From Phormidium sp. FACHB-1136 (GTDB lineage: Bacteria > Cyanobacteriota > Cyanobacteriia > Phormidesmidales > Phormidesmidaceae), in assembly GCF_014697375.1 (NCBI RefSeq), contig NZ_JACJRS010000042.1:1-48961 (forward strand): a stretch of 48,961 bases of DNA, read 5' to 3'. Shown piece by piece: positions 17,908 through 26,600 of this stretch (its first letter is position 1; each line of letters opens with the position of its first letter). Both the position numbers and the translations under genes were made by a program. The notes below the pieces were generated by a model. It searched no databases. It saw nothing but the letters and a program-made list of their open reading frames with translations, and was not told the origin of the DNA.

Positions 17908-18373
17908 CCTCTCGCCCAGGGAGGATCGGGACTATAGTATGGCCATTCAAAAAATGGATTGGCGTAGGGTAATCCATACCGCAGGACGTTTTTTGACTAC
18001 AAGGAATTTCATACGTATTGATGCGTTACGCTATCGCTGACCTGGTTGACTGACAAAACCAGGCGGCGACATAGCCGTATATGTGTATTTTGAACTCGAT
18101 TTGATAGGTGCGCTGGTCATGCTGTTTCCGTGATGCCATGGTTGGTTCAGGGTCGCGGTTGTGGGTAAACCGGACGTGGTCGTGCTAGGGGTGACGGTGG
18201 AGGGGACGAAAAGCCGCCTCGGTCTCTGGATTGGCAAGGCGGAAGCGGAGAATGTGCGCCGGATCGATATCGGGCCTATACTATAGAAATGGCGGGCTCA
18301 TCCCTAGCTCTCCCCCTCCTTCTCTCCCCTCGATGCCTTCCTCGCTTTCTTCTCCTCTACATTGAGTTGCTGC
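17908..18373. other. 466-bp gap upstream of pilG with an insertion-sequence fossil
   Basis: This gap contains a short palindrome (CCTGGTT and AACCAGG, about 18040-18064), an IS256-like fragment at 18161-18286, and a TATACT at 18277-18282 that could serve as a -10 box for pilG. No matching -35 was found. No RNA gene is evident. Confidence 0.45.
18161..18286 (+). pseudogene. IS256/mutator-type transposase fragment
   Basis: About 41 residues read VVVLGVTVEGTKSRLGLWIG followed by KAEAENV. This resembles the conserved core of IS256-type transposases, in which a valine-rich strand precedes G(V/I)xxxGxKxxLGLW and a catalytic aspartate lies just upstream. Both sides are missing and no flanking repeat is visible. 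The match is by eye only. Confidence 0.4.
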
Positions 18374-19654
18374 ATGCAGGGCTACTTGTCTGAAATTGAT
18401 ATTCGCAGCATTTTGCAGCTGATTGAACTAGGGCAGCGCACGGGAGAATTGTACCTAGAGAGTTATGGTGCCAGTTCCCATAAGTATCCGGGGCAGCGCC
18501 CTGAAGCTGGGTCAGACCTGGCGGAGGCCACCCAGTCCTGGCTAGTGTTTTTGGCTAATGGCCGCTTGGTCTACGCAGGCACCACCGACAATAGCCTCAG
18601 CCGCCTGCGAGATCACCTCCATCGCTACGGCATGGATAAGGCGCTACCCGACCCCAGCACCATTTCCGCCATCGCCGCCCTTAATTCCCTGGAGTATGGC
18701 ACCCTGTGGGCGATGTTGGAACAACACCTCCTCACCCCAGAGCAGGGGCGAGCCATCCTCAGCCACATGGTACGCGAAACCCTGTTTGACCTGCTGAGCC
18801 TGCGCCAGGGTTCCTTTGTGTTTCAGCTCAGCTCGGCCCTCAGCCCCCAGTTGATGACCCACAAGGTGAGCGCCCTCGTCACCGGGCTCACCCAGCAAAT
18901 TCAAACCTGGCACAAGCTACATCCCCAGTTACAGTCCCCCGATCAATGCCCCCTTCTGGTAGAAGACGAGGCGTTTCAGGCCAGTCTCTCTGAGGTCGCC
19001 TACCAGCGGCTCCGGCCTTGGCTTGATGGCCAAACCTCCCTGCGCCAAATTGCCCGCTACCTCAACCGCGACCTGGTGACGGTGGCACGGCTACTGCTTC
19101 CCTCCATCCAAAAAGGCCATGTCACCCTCGTTCAGGTCTCCAGTCGGAGCGGCCCCCATTCTCCTATGGTCAAGGGTTGGCCCCAGCGGTTGCCCCGCAT
19201 TGTCTGTGTCGATGACAGCGCCACCATTCGCCAGACCGTGGAGCGCATCCTCGACGGCCAGGGCTACGAGGCCACCTCCATCGGCAATCCCCTCAAGGCG
19301 TTGGGGCTGTTGTTCCAGCTTCAGCCCGACCTGATTTTGTGCGACATTGCCATGCCCGAACTGGACGGCTACGAGCTTTGCGCCATGTTGCGCCATGCCA
19401 GCGCCTTTCGCCAAACCCCCATGGTGATGCTGACCGGGAAAGATGGCTTTTTAGACCGAGTGAAGGCGCGGATGGTAGGGGCTAACGATTACTTAACCAA
19501 GCCCTTTGGCCCCGGTGAACTGCTGGCCCTGGTAGAAAAATACGTCGGCCCCGGCGACCCGGATCAACCGCGTCCCGAAAAGTTGCTGGCCGATGCCCTA
19601 GAGAGAGACCTGGATCTGGATCTGGATATCAATAGCGCCACGATGGTTCGCTAG
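18374..19654 (+). CDS. pilG: PatA/PilG-type response regulator
   Basis: This protein of about 426 residues has an N-terminal DUF4388/PatA domain (MQGYLSEIDIRSILQLIELG) and a C-terminal receiver domain. The receiver starts with RIVCVDDSATIRQTVERIL, with the phospho-acceptor region LILCDIAMPELDGYELC and the conserved lysine in NDYLTKPFGP. In Synechocystis the PatA-type PilG (slr1041) opens the pilus/phototaxis cluster pilG-H-I-J. The same gene order here supports a role in type IV pilus motility. The acidic tail (ERDLDLDLDINSATM) is unusual but short. The start is ATG 18374, where the family begins; TTG 18362 is an alternative. A 301-bp gap separates it from pilH, so the cluster may be two transcripts. 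Confidence 0.9.
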   Translation: MQGYLSEIDIRSILQLIELGQRTGELYLESYGASSHKYPGQRPEAGSDLAEATQSWLVFLANGRLVYAGTTDNSLSRLRDHLHRYGMDKALPDPSTISAIAALNSLEYGTLWAMLEQHLLTPEQGRAILSHMVRETLFDLLSLRQGSFVFQLSSALSPQLMTHKVSALVTGLTQQIQTWHKLHPQLQSPDQCPLLVEDEAFQASLSEVAYQRLRPWLDGQTSLRQIARYLNRDLVTVARLLLPSIQKGHVTLVQVSSRSGPHSPMVKGWPQRLPRIVCVDDSATIRQTVERILDGQGYEATSIGNPLKALGLLFQLQPDLILCDIAMPELDGYELCAMLRHASAFRQTPMVMLTGKDGFLDRVKARMVGANDYLTKPFGPGELLALVEKYVGPGDPDQPRPEKLLADALERDLDLDLDINSATMVR

Positions 19655-19955
19655 GTGAAGGCCCAAGGCTTGGGACACCCCATCGCCATCCCCTAGTCGC
19701 CCCTTTGCCCGCCTTGGCTAGCCCCCCTTCATAAGTATTTATTGCTGGAGTGGGTCAAGGTTGCAAAGATTCGCCATAATTTGAACCATTGACCCCAGAT
19801 CATGGTTGCGTCATGTTAGGCCAACAACTCCATCCAGGAGATTTGCGGGTACGTTATAAATAGATCCCTCGGCCCTTGGATTATCCCAGGGTATACAGGG
19901 ATTTCTGGGGGATACCCCCGTTGCTCGTGTGGCCTGAAATGGATCGATCCAGATT
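19655..19955 (+). other. pilG-pilH gap with a candidate promoter
   Basis: A TATAAAT lies near 19853-19859, about 100 bases ahead of pilH. A short inverted repeat (AACCAT and ATGGTT, about 19784-19807) lies upstream of it. These would fit a second promoter for pilH-I-J-L. No -35 box is convincing. Confidence 0.3.
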
Positions 19956-20321
19956 ATGAGCACAGTGTTGGTGGTAGAGGACAGTCTGCCGCAGCGAGAA
20001 ATGATTATCAGCTTGCTACAGGGGATTGGCCTTCAGGTGTCCTCCGCTGGGGATGGGGTGGAGGCGTTGGAACAAATCCAGAGCCACACCCCCGATGTGA
20101 TTGTGTTGGACATTGTGATGCCCCGCATGAATGGCTACGAGCTTTGCCGTAAGCTGAAGGCGGATCCGGCGACCCAGCATGTGCCCGTGGTGCTGTGTTC
20201 CTCTAAGGGGGAAGAGTTTGACCGCTATTGGGGCATGAAGCAGGGGGCCGATGCCTATATTGCCAAACCCTTTCAGCCCTCTGAACTGGTGGGCACCGTG
20301 AAGCAACTGCTGCGGGGATAG
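19956..20321 (+). CDS. pilH: Single-domain CheY-like response regulator
   Basis: This 121-residue stand-alone receiver domain opens with STVLVVEDSLPQREMI, the acidic pocket. The phosphorylation site is DVIVLDIVMPRMNGYELC and the conserved lysine is in ADAYIAKPFQPSE. It has no output domain, so it should work as the diffusible phospho-relay partner of the PilL kinase. In the Synechocystis cluster PilH takes this position after PilG. Its stop TAG overlaps the GTG start of the next gene (TAGTG), which indicates translational coupling with the CheW gene. Confidence 0.9.
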   Translation: MSTVLVVEDSLPQREMIISLLQGIGLQVSSAGDGVEALEQIQSHTPDVIVLDIVMPRMNGYELCRKLKADPATQHVPVVLCSSKGEEFDRYWGMKQGADAYIAKPFQPSELVGTVKQLLRG

Positions 20322-20872
20322 TGACGTATCGAGGCGAAACCATGGTAGGCAATCCCGATTTTCTAACCCAGGCCGGACAGGATCAAGATCCGGAACTGCA
20401 ATCCATTGAAACCCCGGAAGGGGAGTTATTCCTGCGATTCTTTGTCACCGCTGAGGATGAGTTTGCCCTCCCCGCCACCGGAATTCGCCGCATCATTGAA
20501 CAACCCCCCGACCGGATTACCCCGATCCCGAACGTTTCTCACCTGTTGTTGGGTACCCTAAATGAACAGGGAAGGGTGGTCTGGGTGGCAGATCTCAGTC
20601 AATTTTTAGGCTATAGTTCCATGCTCAACACCGACCGGCCCGAGATTTCCGTGATAGCGATTGAAGATCAAGGAACTATGTTAGGCTTAGCCGTCAACCG
20701 GATTGTGGGTGCGCGGTGGCTAAACCCCGACAAAACAAGGGTATCTAGCACCAGCCCAGACACCATGGCTCCCTTTTTGCGAGGGGAATGGGTGTTGCCC
20801 TCCGAGGAAAATAAGGCCTTGAGATTGTTGGATCATGTGGCGATCATTCGCTCGGCTCGTTGGGCAACCTAG
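20321..20872 (+). CDS. pilI: CheW-type scaffold protein
   Basis: This 183-residue CheW domain protein should couple the receptor PilJ to the kinase PilL. The family pattern is clear: a strand FLRFFVTAEDEFALPATGIR, then PDRITPIPNVSHLLLGTLNE, then GRVVWVADLSQFLG, and near the end RALRLLDH-like residues. The start could be GTG 20321, which overlaps the pilH stop, or ATG 20342; the domain is intact either way. It lies between the response regulator and the receptor gene, as in other cyanobacterial pil clusters. Codon use matches its neighbours. Confidence 0.9.
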   Translation: MTYRGETMVGNPDFLTQAGQDQDPELQSIETPEGELFLRFFVTAEDEFALPATGIRRIIEQPPDRITPIPNVSHLLLGTLNEQGRVVWVADLSQFLGYSSMLNTDRPEISVIAIEDQGTMLGLAVNRIVGARWLNPDKTRVSSTSPDTMAPFLRGEWVLPSEENKALRLLDHVAIIRSARWAT

Positions 20873-20933
20873 CCCCTAGGGTTTCCCGGATGTCTCTTCA
20901 CCCCTTAGACAATGGCATTGGTAGGAGAAGGTT

Positions 20934-23633
20934 ATGGCTTCAGGCATTGATTACTCTCAAGCTTATCAGAAAGCTGAGAGAGCCTATATCCAGGGCAACT
21001 ATCAGGATGCCGCAGCCGTTATCGACGCGCTGGCGGAGGAATATCCTGAGGATCCCAGCGTGCTGCTGTTGCGGGGGCACATCTACTGCTACGGGCTGCA
21101 ACAGTATGAGTTGGCGAGCGAACAGTACAGCAACGTGCTGGCCTACACCTCCGACTCAGAGTTTGTGGACTATGCCACGGGGGGGTTGGACTATGTTAGC
21201 CAATTCCTAGGGCGGGCGGGTGCAGGGAGCGGTTTCGATGGCGATGTCACCGATCAGACCTTCTTTGACGCGGCGGGCAACCAAGCCTTCGACACCCTCA
21301 ATAACGAGTTGCCCAACGGGGTGGAAGACTGGGAGGAGGAGATCGACCTGGATGCCTTTTCAGTGGATGCCGAAGAACCCACGGGCATGATGGGATCCAC
21401 ATCGGGGGACACCACTAACCCCTTTGCCCCCCTAGGCCGCAGCGGCGATACCATTCCCGATGGCCCCGTGGCCAATCCGTTCCTAGTAGCCGAAGACGAC
21501 CTAGGCGAGGATCTGGGCGAACTTAGCTTTGAGGACGACGGCGATGCCTTTGGCCCCCATAGTCAGGATCCCTTCGCCAGCGCCGATCCGGATCTCAGCT
21601 TTGATGGGGCCAATCAAGACTTCAACTTTGATGCCGCCGATGCATCAAACCTCAGCTTTGATACGGATATGGGCACCGTGGTCACGGATACCGCTGGTTC
21701 TGTTTTTGTCAGCTTTGACGAAGAGGAGGATCTTGAGGAATCTTGGCCTGCCATGATCGACGATGGCAGCGACGATATGACCGTGTTTTCTCCCGACGCC
21801 GGACTGGGGGGGGCCGATTTCAGCGACACCGGACGACCCTCGGCGGAGAACTTTAGCCGCAATGGCTTCGCGACCGAGTCTAGCCTAGAGCGGGATGAGG
21901 TCTCCACCAACAACGTCGATTTCCTCGACGAATTTAGCGAATTTGACGACCTCGGTAGCCTACCCGACTTTGAACTGTCCGATAGTTCCGCTGGCTTCAC
22001 AACCCCTTCCGTCGGATCCTCTGGACTGAGTTCCACCGATGATGTGATCGATTTTAGCAGTGGGGCATCGTCCTTCGACCTGAGTGGATCCGCCGATCAG
22101 ACCTCCCTCAGCGACGATGAAATCTTCAGTATTGCCGGGTCTGGCGATAGCCTGCCCGTCTTTGCCCAAACCAACGATGAGGAGGTGGAAGCCCCCCAGG
22201 AACAGGATTGGCTGGGCTTTTTGGACAATGCGCCCCTGCCCACCAAAAACCTGATCATCGCCGCCACGGCGGGGGTGGTCTCGGCCCTGGCGGTGGGGCT
22301 CGTGAACTTTGCCGCCGTCTCCCTACAGCCCAATCGGGAAATGCCCAAACTGGTTCATGCGGCCATGGCTCTTGGGGCAGGGGCAGCGGGGTTTGGGTCG
22401 GCCTACGGGGCGGGTTATCTCTCCCAACGCCGGATGCGGGAGAGCATTCGCGATCTCCAGAACCAGTTTGACTCGGTGATTCACCAGGGCAACCTGTCGG
22501 CTAGGGCCACGGTGCTCTCGGAGGATGAGTTTGGCCGCCTGTCTAGCAGCTTTAACAAAATGGCCCGCGTAGTGCTGACCACCACCAGCGAAGCCCAGCG
22601 CAAGGCCCAGGAACAGGAACAGGCCAAGGAAGACCTGCAACGCCAGGTGATTCGCCTCCTCGACGACGTGGAAGGGGCGGCGCGGGGTGATTTGACCGTA
22701 CAGGCGGAGGTGACCGCCGACGTACTGGGGGCCGTGGCCGACTCCTTCAACCTCACCATCCAAAACCTGCGGGAAATTGTGGAACAGGTGAGCGTGGCGG
22801 CGCGGCAGGTGAGTAAAGGTTCGACGGAAAACGAGATTTTCGCCCGTGGCCTCTCGGCGGACGCCCTGCGGCAGGCGGAGGAACTGGCGGTGACCCTGAA
22901 CTCGGTGCAGGTGATGACCGACTCGATTCAGCGGGTGGCGGAAAGCGCCCGCGAGGCGGAGGAAGTGGCCCGGTCGGCATCGTCTACGGCCCTCAAGGGG
23001 GGCGAATCGGTGGAACGTACCGTGGCGGGGATTTTGGAAATCCGGGAAACGGTGGCGGAAACCACCCGCAAGGTGAAGCGCTTGGCGGAATCCTCCCAGG
23101 AAATTTCCAAGATTGTGGCCTTGATTTCCAACATTGCCTCCCGGACGAACCTGCTGGCCCTCAACGCCAGTATTGAGGCGGCACGGGCCGGGGAAGCGGG
23201 GCGGGGCTTCGCCATTGTGGCCGACGAGGTGCGACAACTGGCCGACCGGGCCGCCAAAGCCTCGAAGGAAATTGAGCAGATCGTGTTGCAAATTCAAAGT
23301 GAAACGGGCGGTGTGATGACCGCCATGGAGGAGGGTACCCAGCAGGTGATCGAGGGCACCCGGCTGGCGGAACAGGCGAAGCGATCCCTGGAGGACATCA
23401 TTCAGGTGTCCAACCGCATTGACGTGCTGGTGCGCTCGATTACCGCCGACACCGTAGAGCAAACGGAAACCTCCCGCGCCGTGGCCCAGGTGATGCAATC
23501 GGTGGAATTGACGGCCCAGGAAACCTCCCAGGAGGCCCAGCGGGTGTCGGCTTCCCTACAAAACCTGGTGGGGGTTGCCCGCGATCTGCTGACCTCGGTG
23601 GATCGGTTTAAGGTGAATAAGCGCGAGGGGTGA
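20934..23633 (+). CDS. pilJ: Methyl-accepting chemotaxis protein, PilJ-type
   Basis: This 899-residue receptor begins with a TPR-like cytoplasmic domain (about 5-95, [20 protein letters not shown]). A long acidic, low-complexity linker (about 100-425) rich in D, S, F and G follows. A hairpin of two membrane helices starts near residue 434 ([20 protein letters not shown]). The second helix comes after only about ten residues, so there is no periplasmic sensor domain. A HAMP domain and a full methyl-accepting signalling domain close the protein, with the tip [20 protein letters not shown]. It should drive PilL through PilI. AGGAGAAGG stands right before the ATG. The sensory input must be cytoplasmic or by partner protein. 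Confidence 0.92.
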   Translation: MASGIDYSQAYQKAERAYIQGNYQDAAAVIDALAEEYPEDPSVLLLRGHIYCYGLQQYELASEQYSNVLAYTSDSEFVDYATGGLDYVSQFLGRAGAGSGFDGDVTDQTFFDAAGNQAFDTLNNELPNGVEDWEEEIDLDAFSVDAEEPTGMMGSTSGDTTNPFAPLGRSGDTIPDGPVANPFLVAEDDLGEDLGELSFEDDGDAFGPHSQDPFASADPDLSFDGANQDFNFDAADASNLSFDTDMGTVVTDTAGSVFVSFDEEEDLEESWPAMIDDGSDDMTVFSPDAGLGGADFSDTGRPSAENFSRNGFATESSLERDEVSTNNVDFLDEFSEFDDLGSLPDFELSDSSAGFTTPSVGSSGLSSTDDVIDFSSGASSFDLSGSADQTSLSDDEIFSIAGSGDSLPVFAQTNDEEVEAPQEQDWLGFLDNAPLPTKNLIIAATAGVVSALAVGLVNFAAVSLQPNREMPKLVHAAMALGAGAAGFGSAYGAGYLSQRRMRESIRDLQNQFDSVIHQGNLSARATVLSEDEFGRLSSSFNKMARVVLTTTSEAQRKAQEQEQAKEDLQRQVIRLLDDVEGAARGDLTVQAEVTADVLGAVADSFNLTIQNLREIVEQVSVAARQVSKGSTENEIFARGLSADALRQAEELAVTLNSVQVMTDSIQRVAESAREAEEVARSASSTALKGGESVERTVAGILEIRETVAETTRKVKRLAESSQEISKIVALISNIASRTNLLALNASIEAARAGEAGRGFAIVADEVRQLADRAAKASKEIEQIVLQIQSETGGVMTAMEEGTQQVIEGTRLAEQAKRSLEDIIQVSNRIDVLVRSITADTVEQTETSRAVAQVMQSVELTAQETSQEAQRVSASLQNLVGVARDLLTSVDRFKVNKREG

Positions 23634-23693
23634 GGGAGTCTTGGCTGGCCCTAGACTCCGGGAAATCTAGCAAGTGTTTAGAAGGGAACCGAC

Positions 23694-26600
23694 ATGCTGC
23701 CTGAAGATCAAAAGCGAATCTTAGGGTACTTCATTGAGGAAGCCAAGGATCACCTCAACACCATTGAGCAAGGACTGCTCAACCTGGAGGCCACCATCCA
23801 CGACTCGGAGATGGTGAACGAGGTGTTTCGGGCCGCCCACTCGGTGAAGGGGGGCGCGGCGATGCTGGGGATCAACAGTATGCAGCGCACCGCCCACCGC
23901 ATGGAGGACTTCTTCAAGGTGATGAAGGAGTCGCCCCTGACCCCTGATCAAACCCTAGAATCGATGCTGCTGCAAATCTTTGATGGCTTGCAGGAGCAAT
24001 TGGAGCATCTCCAGAGCCCCTACGGCCTCAGCGAAGATCAGGGACAGGCGATCATTGCCAACCTAGAACCCATCTTTGCCCAGGCCGAAGCCCATCTGAG
24101 CCGTTTAGCCGGGGCTCCTGCCGCCGCCGTTACCCCGGCCACCCCTGTCCCCGTCCCGGCTACCGCCCCGGCCCCCGCCCCGGCTGCCGCTGTAGCCAGC
24201 CAGCCCGAAACCAGCGCCCTTCAGTTGGTCTTTCGTAGCGATGTGCCAGAATTGCTGCGGGAAATGTTGTCTACCTTCAAACAGGCGGATGGGGATGCCT
24301 CGCGCCAACAACTGGCCCAAATTTGTCAGCGTCTACACAGTCTGGGGGAACAACTAGAACTGCCCCCGTGGTGCAAGCTGGCGCAAGCCGTGGGACAAGC
24401 CGTGGGCAACCAATCAGAAACCTACCGCACCCTGGCCCCGGTGGTCATCAAGGATCTGAAACAGGCCCAGGAGCAAGTCCTGGCTGGGCGCTTGGGCCAA
24501 GTAGCGGCCTCCGACGCCCTGCTGGCCCTGGTGCCACCGTTGCCCTCCGTCGTTGAGGATGAGTCCGATCTCGACGCGCTTCTGGCGGAGGCACTGACCG
24601 ATGACGGCAGTGATGGGGAGGATCTCGCCGATCTGTTTGCCACCGCCGAGGCCGATCCCAACGCCAGTGTGGCCATCGATGCAGACGACAGTTGGCTCGA
24701 TCAGATCACGGATACCGAGGCCAGCTTTGACGATGGTGGCCTAGAAGCGGCCTTTGATGGCCTAGATGGCCGCATGGCCGCTGGTGAATCGGCCCCCTTG
24801 AGTGGGATTCAGCATCACCCCGGTATTGGGCCGCAGGTGGGTACCGAAGAGCTGAACAGTTTGGCGGATCTGTTTGAAGGTGAGCAAATTGACCTAGAGG
24901 ACATTTGGGAGGAAGAGGATCTGGGCGAGGGATCCCTTGAGGATGGCGATACTGACCTCAGCCCCGATGACATTGATAGCGAATTTGCCGATCTCTTCCA
25001 AACCAGATCCGCCGCCCCAGAATCGCCCAGCGAGGATGACGACGACATGACCAGCCTGTTCGGGGATGCCCTGGAACGGAGCTTGGCCACGGACGACACC
25101 ACCCCAGAGATAACATCGACCACCCCCGACCTGGCGGCAACCGATGGGACGATGCCCGACGTAACGGCATCCGACACGGCGTTCGACGTAACCGCCACCG
25201 ATGGGCAGGCCACCGAAGCCGCCCCCGCCGCCGACACCTCCTTTGATGCCGAGCTGTTTGACAGTCCTGATGCCGCCCCGGCCAGTCCAGTCCCGGCCAG
25301 TCCAGTCCCGGCCAGTCCAGTCCCGGCCAGTCCAGTCCCGGCCAGTCCAGCCCCGGCCAGTCCGGCCCCTGCCGCCGAGGTGGATGACTTCTTCGGCGAA
25401 GGCAATGCCGCCCCCGTCCTGGGTCGGGGCAAAACGGCCCTTGAGGAGGTGGATGACTTCTTCGGGGAAATGGAGGTCGCCCCCGCCCCTCGCCCATCTC
25501 ACCCCCCGGCTACCCCTCGCACCACCAAGCCCCCGGTAGCCGCCCCGACCCCGGCGACGGTCGCCCCCGTGGCTGTGGCCCCAGAGGCCACGGTCGCGCC
25601 AGAGGAAGAACCCGTGCAAGCGCCCGCTCCGACCCCTGAACCGGAGCCTGTTGTGGAGCAGCCCCCAGCAGATAGTGATCTGAATTTGCTGTTTGACCAC
25701 CTGGATCACGATGTCGTGGGTGAAGCCGAACCGGACACGCTGGACCTAACCACATCCCTGGTTCCAGATGTGGAGGAGGATCGGGAGAGTGAAGATCTGG
25801 GCGATCCCTTTGGCTTTGACGAAACCCCAGCTAGTGAAGATCTGGGCGATCCCTTTGGCTTTGACGAAACCTCAGCCAGTGAGGATCTGGGCGATCCCTT
25901 TGGCTTTGACGAAACCCCAGCCAGTGAGGATCTGGGCGATCCCTTTGGCTTTGACGAAACCTCAGCCAGTGAAGATTTGGGCGATCCCTTTGGCTTTGAC
26001 GAAACCCCAGCTAGTGAAGATCTGGGCGATCCCTTTGGCTTTGACGAAACCCCAGCCAGTGAAGCTCTGGGCGATCCCTTTGGCTTTGACGAGAATCTCA
26101 ACGTGGCCCTTGGGGAATCCAGTGATCAGGATACCTCGGCTGAGAAAGACCTACCCTTCGATACCGACCTCGATTTTGAGGCGGATGTGCCCCTAGAGGA
26201 GGAACTGAACCTCGATCTTGACTTGGCCTTTACCGATGACGAACCCTCCATGGCTACGGAGGAAACCATGGAAGCGCCAGAAGCAGGGTTGACCGATCCC
26301 TTTGGGGCCATTGATCTGGATGCTTTAGATCTCCTCGTTGAGACTGAGGATCTAGGCACGGAAGTTGTACCAGCCGTGCCCCCCGCCGCCGAGACTGCCC
26401 CCGCCCCCGAAGAGGACTGGCTGACCGAACTGGATGAGTTGGTGATGGAGGATGTCACCCAAACCAACGGGGCCAGCAACGGGGCCGCCGCCAACGGCAC
26501 GGCAACCAATGGATCCGCAACCAATGGATCTGCAACCAACGGAGCCGCGACCCTAGACAGTCCACCGTCGGTTGATTTAGTCGATCTAGACGACTTTAGT

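Noticed and set aside
22323-23498. 391-codon minus-strand frame opposite pilJ
   Set aside because: It is the complement of a methyl-accepting domain. His/Gly/Arg-rich composition is typical of antisense frames in GC-rich DNA.
24894-25709. Long minus-strand open frame with TGRDW repeats
   Set aside because: It is antisense to the PilL linker and its repeats mirror the 15-bp PVPAS units. There is no ribosome site and no family resemblance.
25700-26102. Possible CRISPR array suggested by regular repeats
   Set aside because: Units are 45 bp back to back with no spacers, and stay in frame with the kinase. They are a coding repeat.
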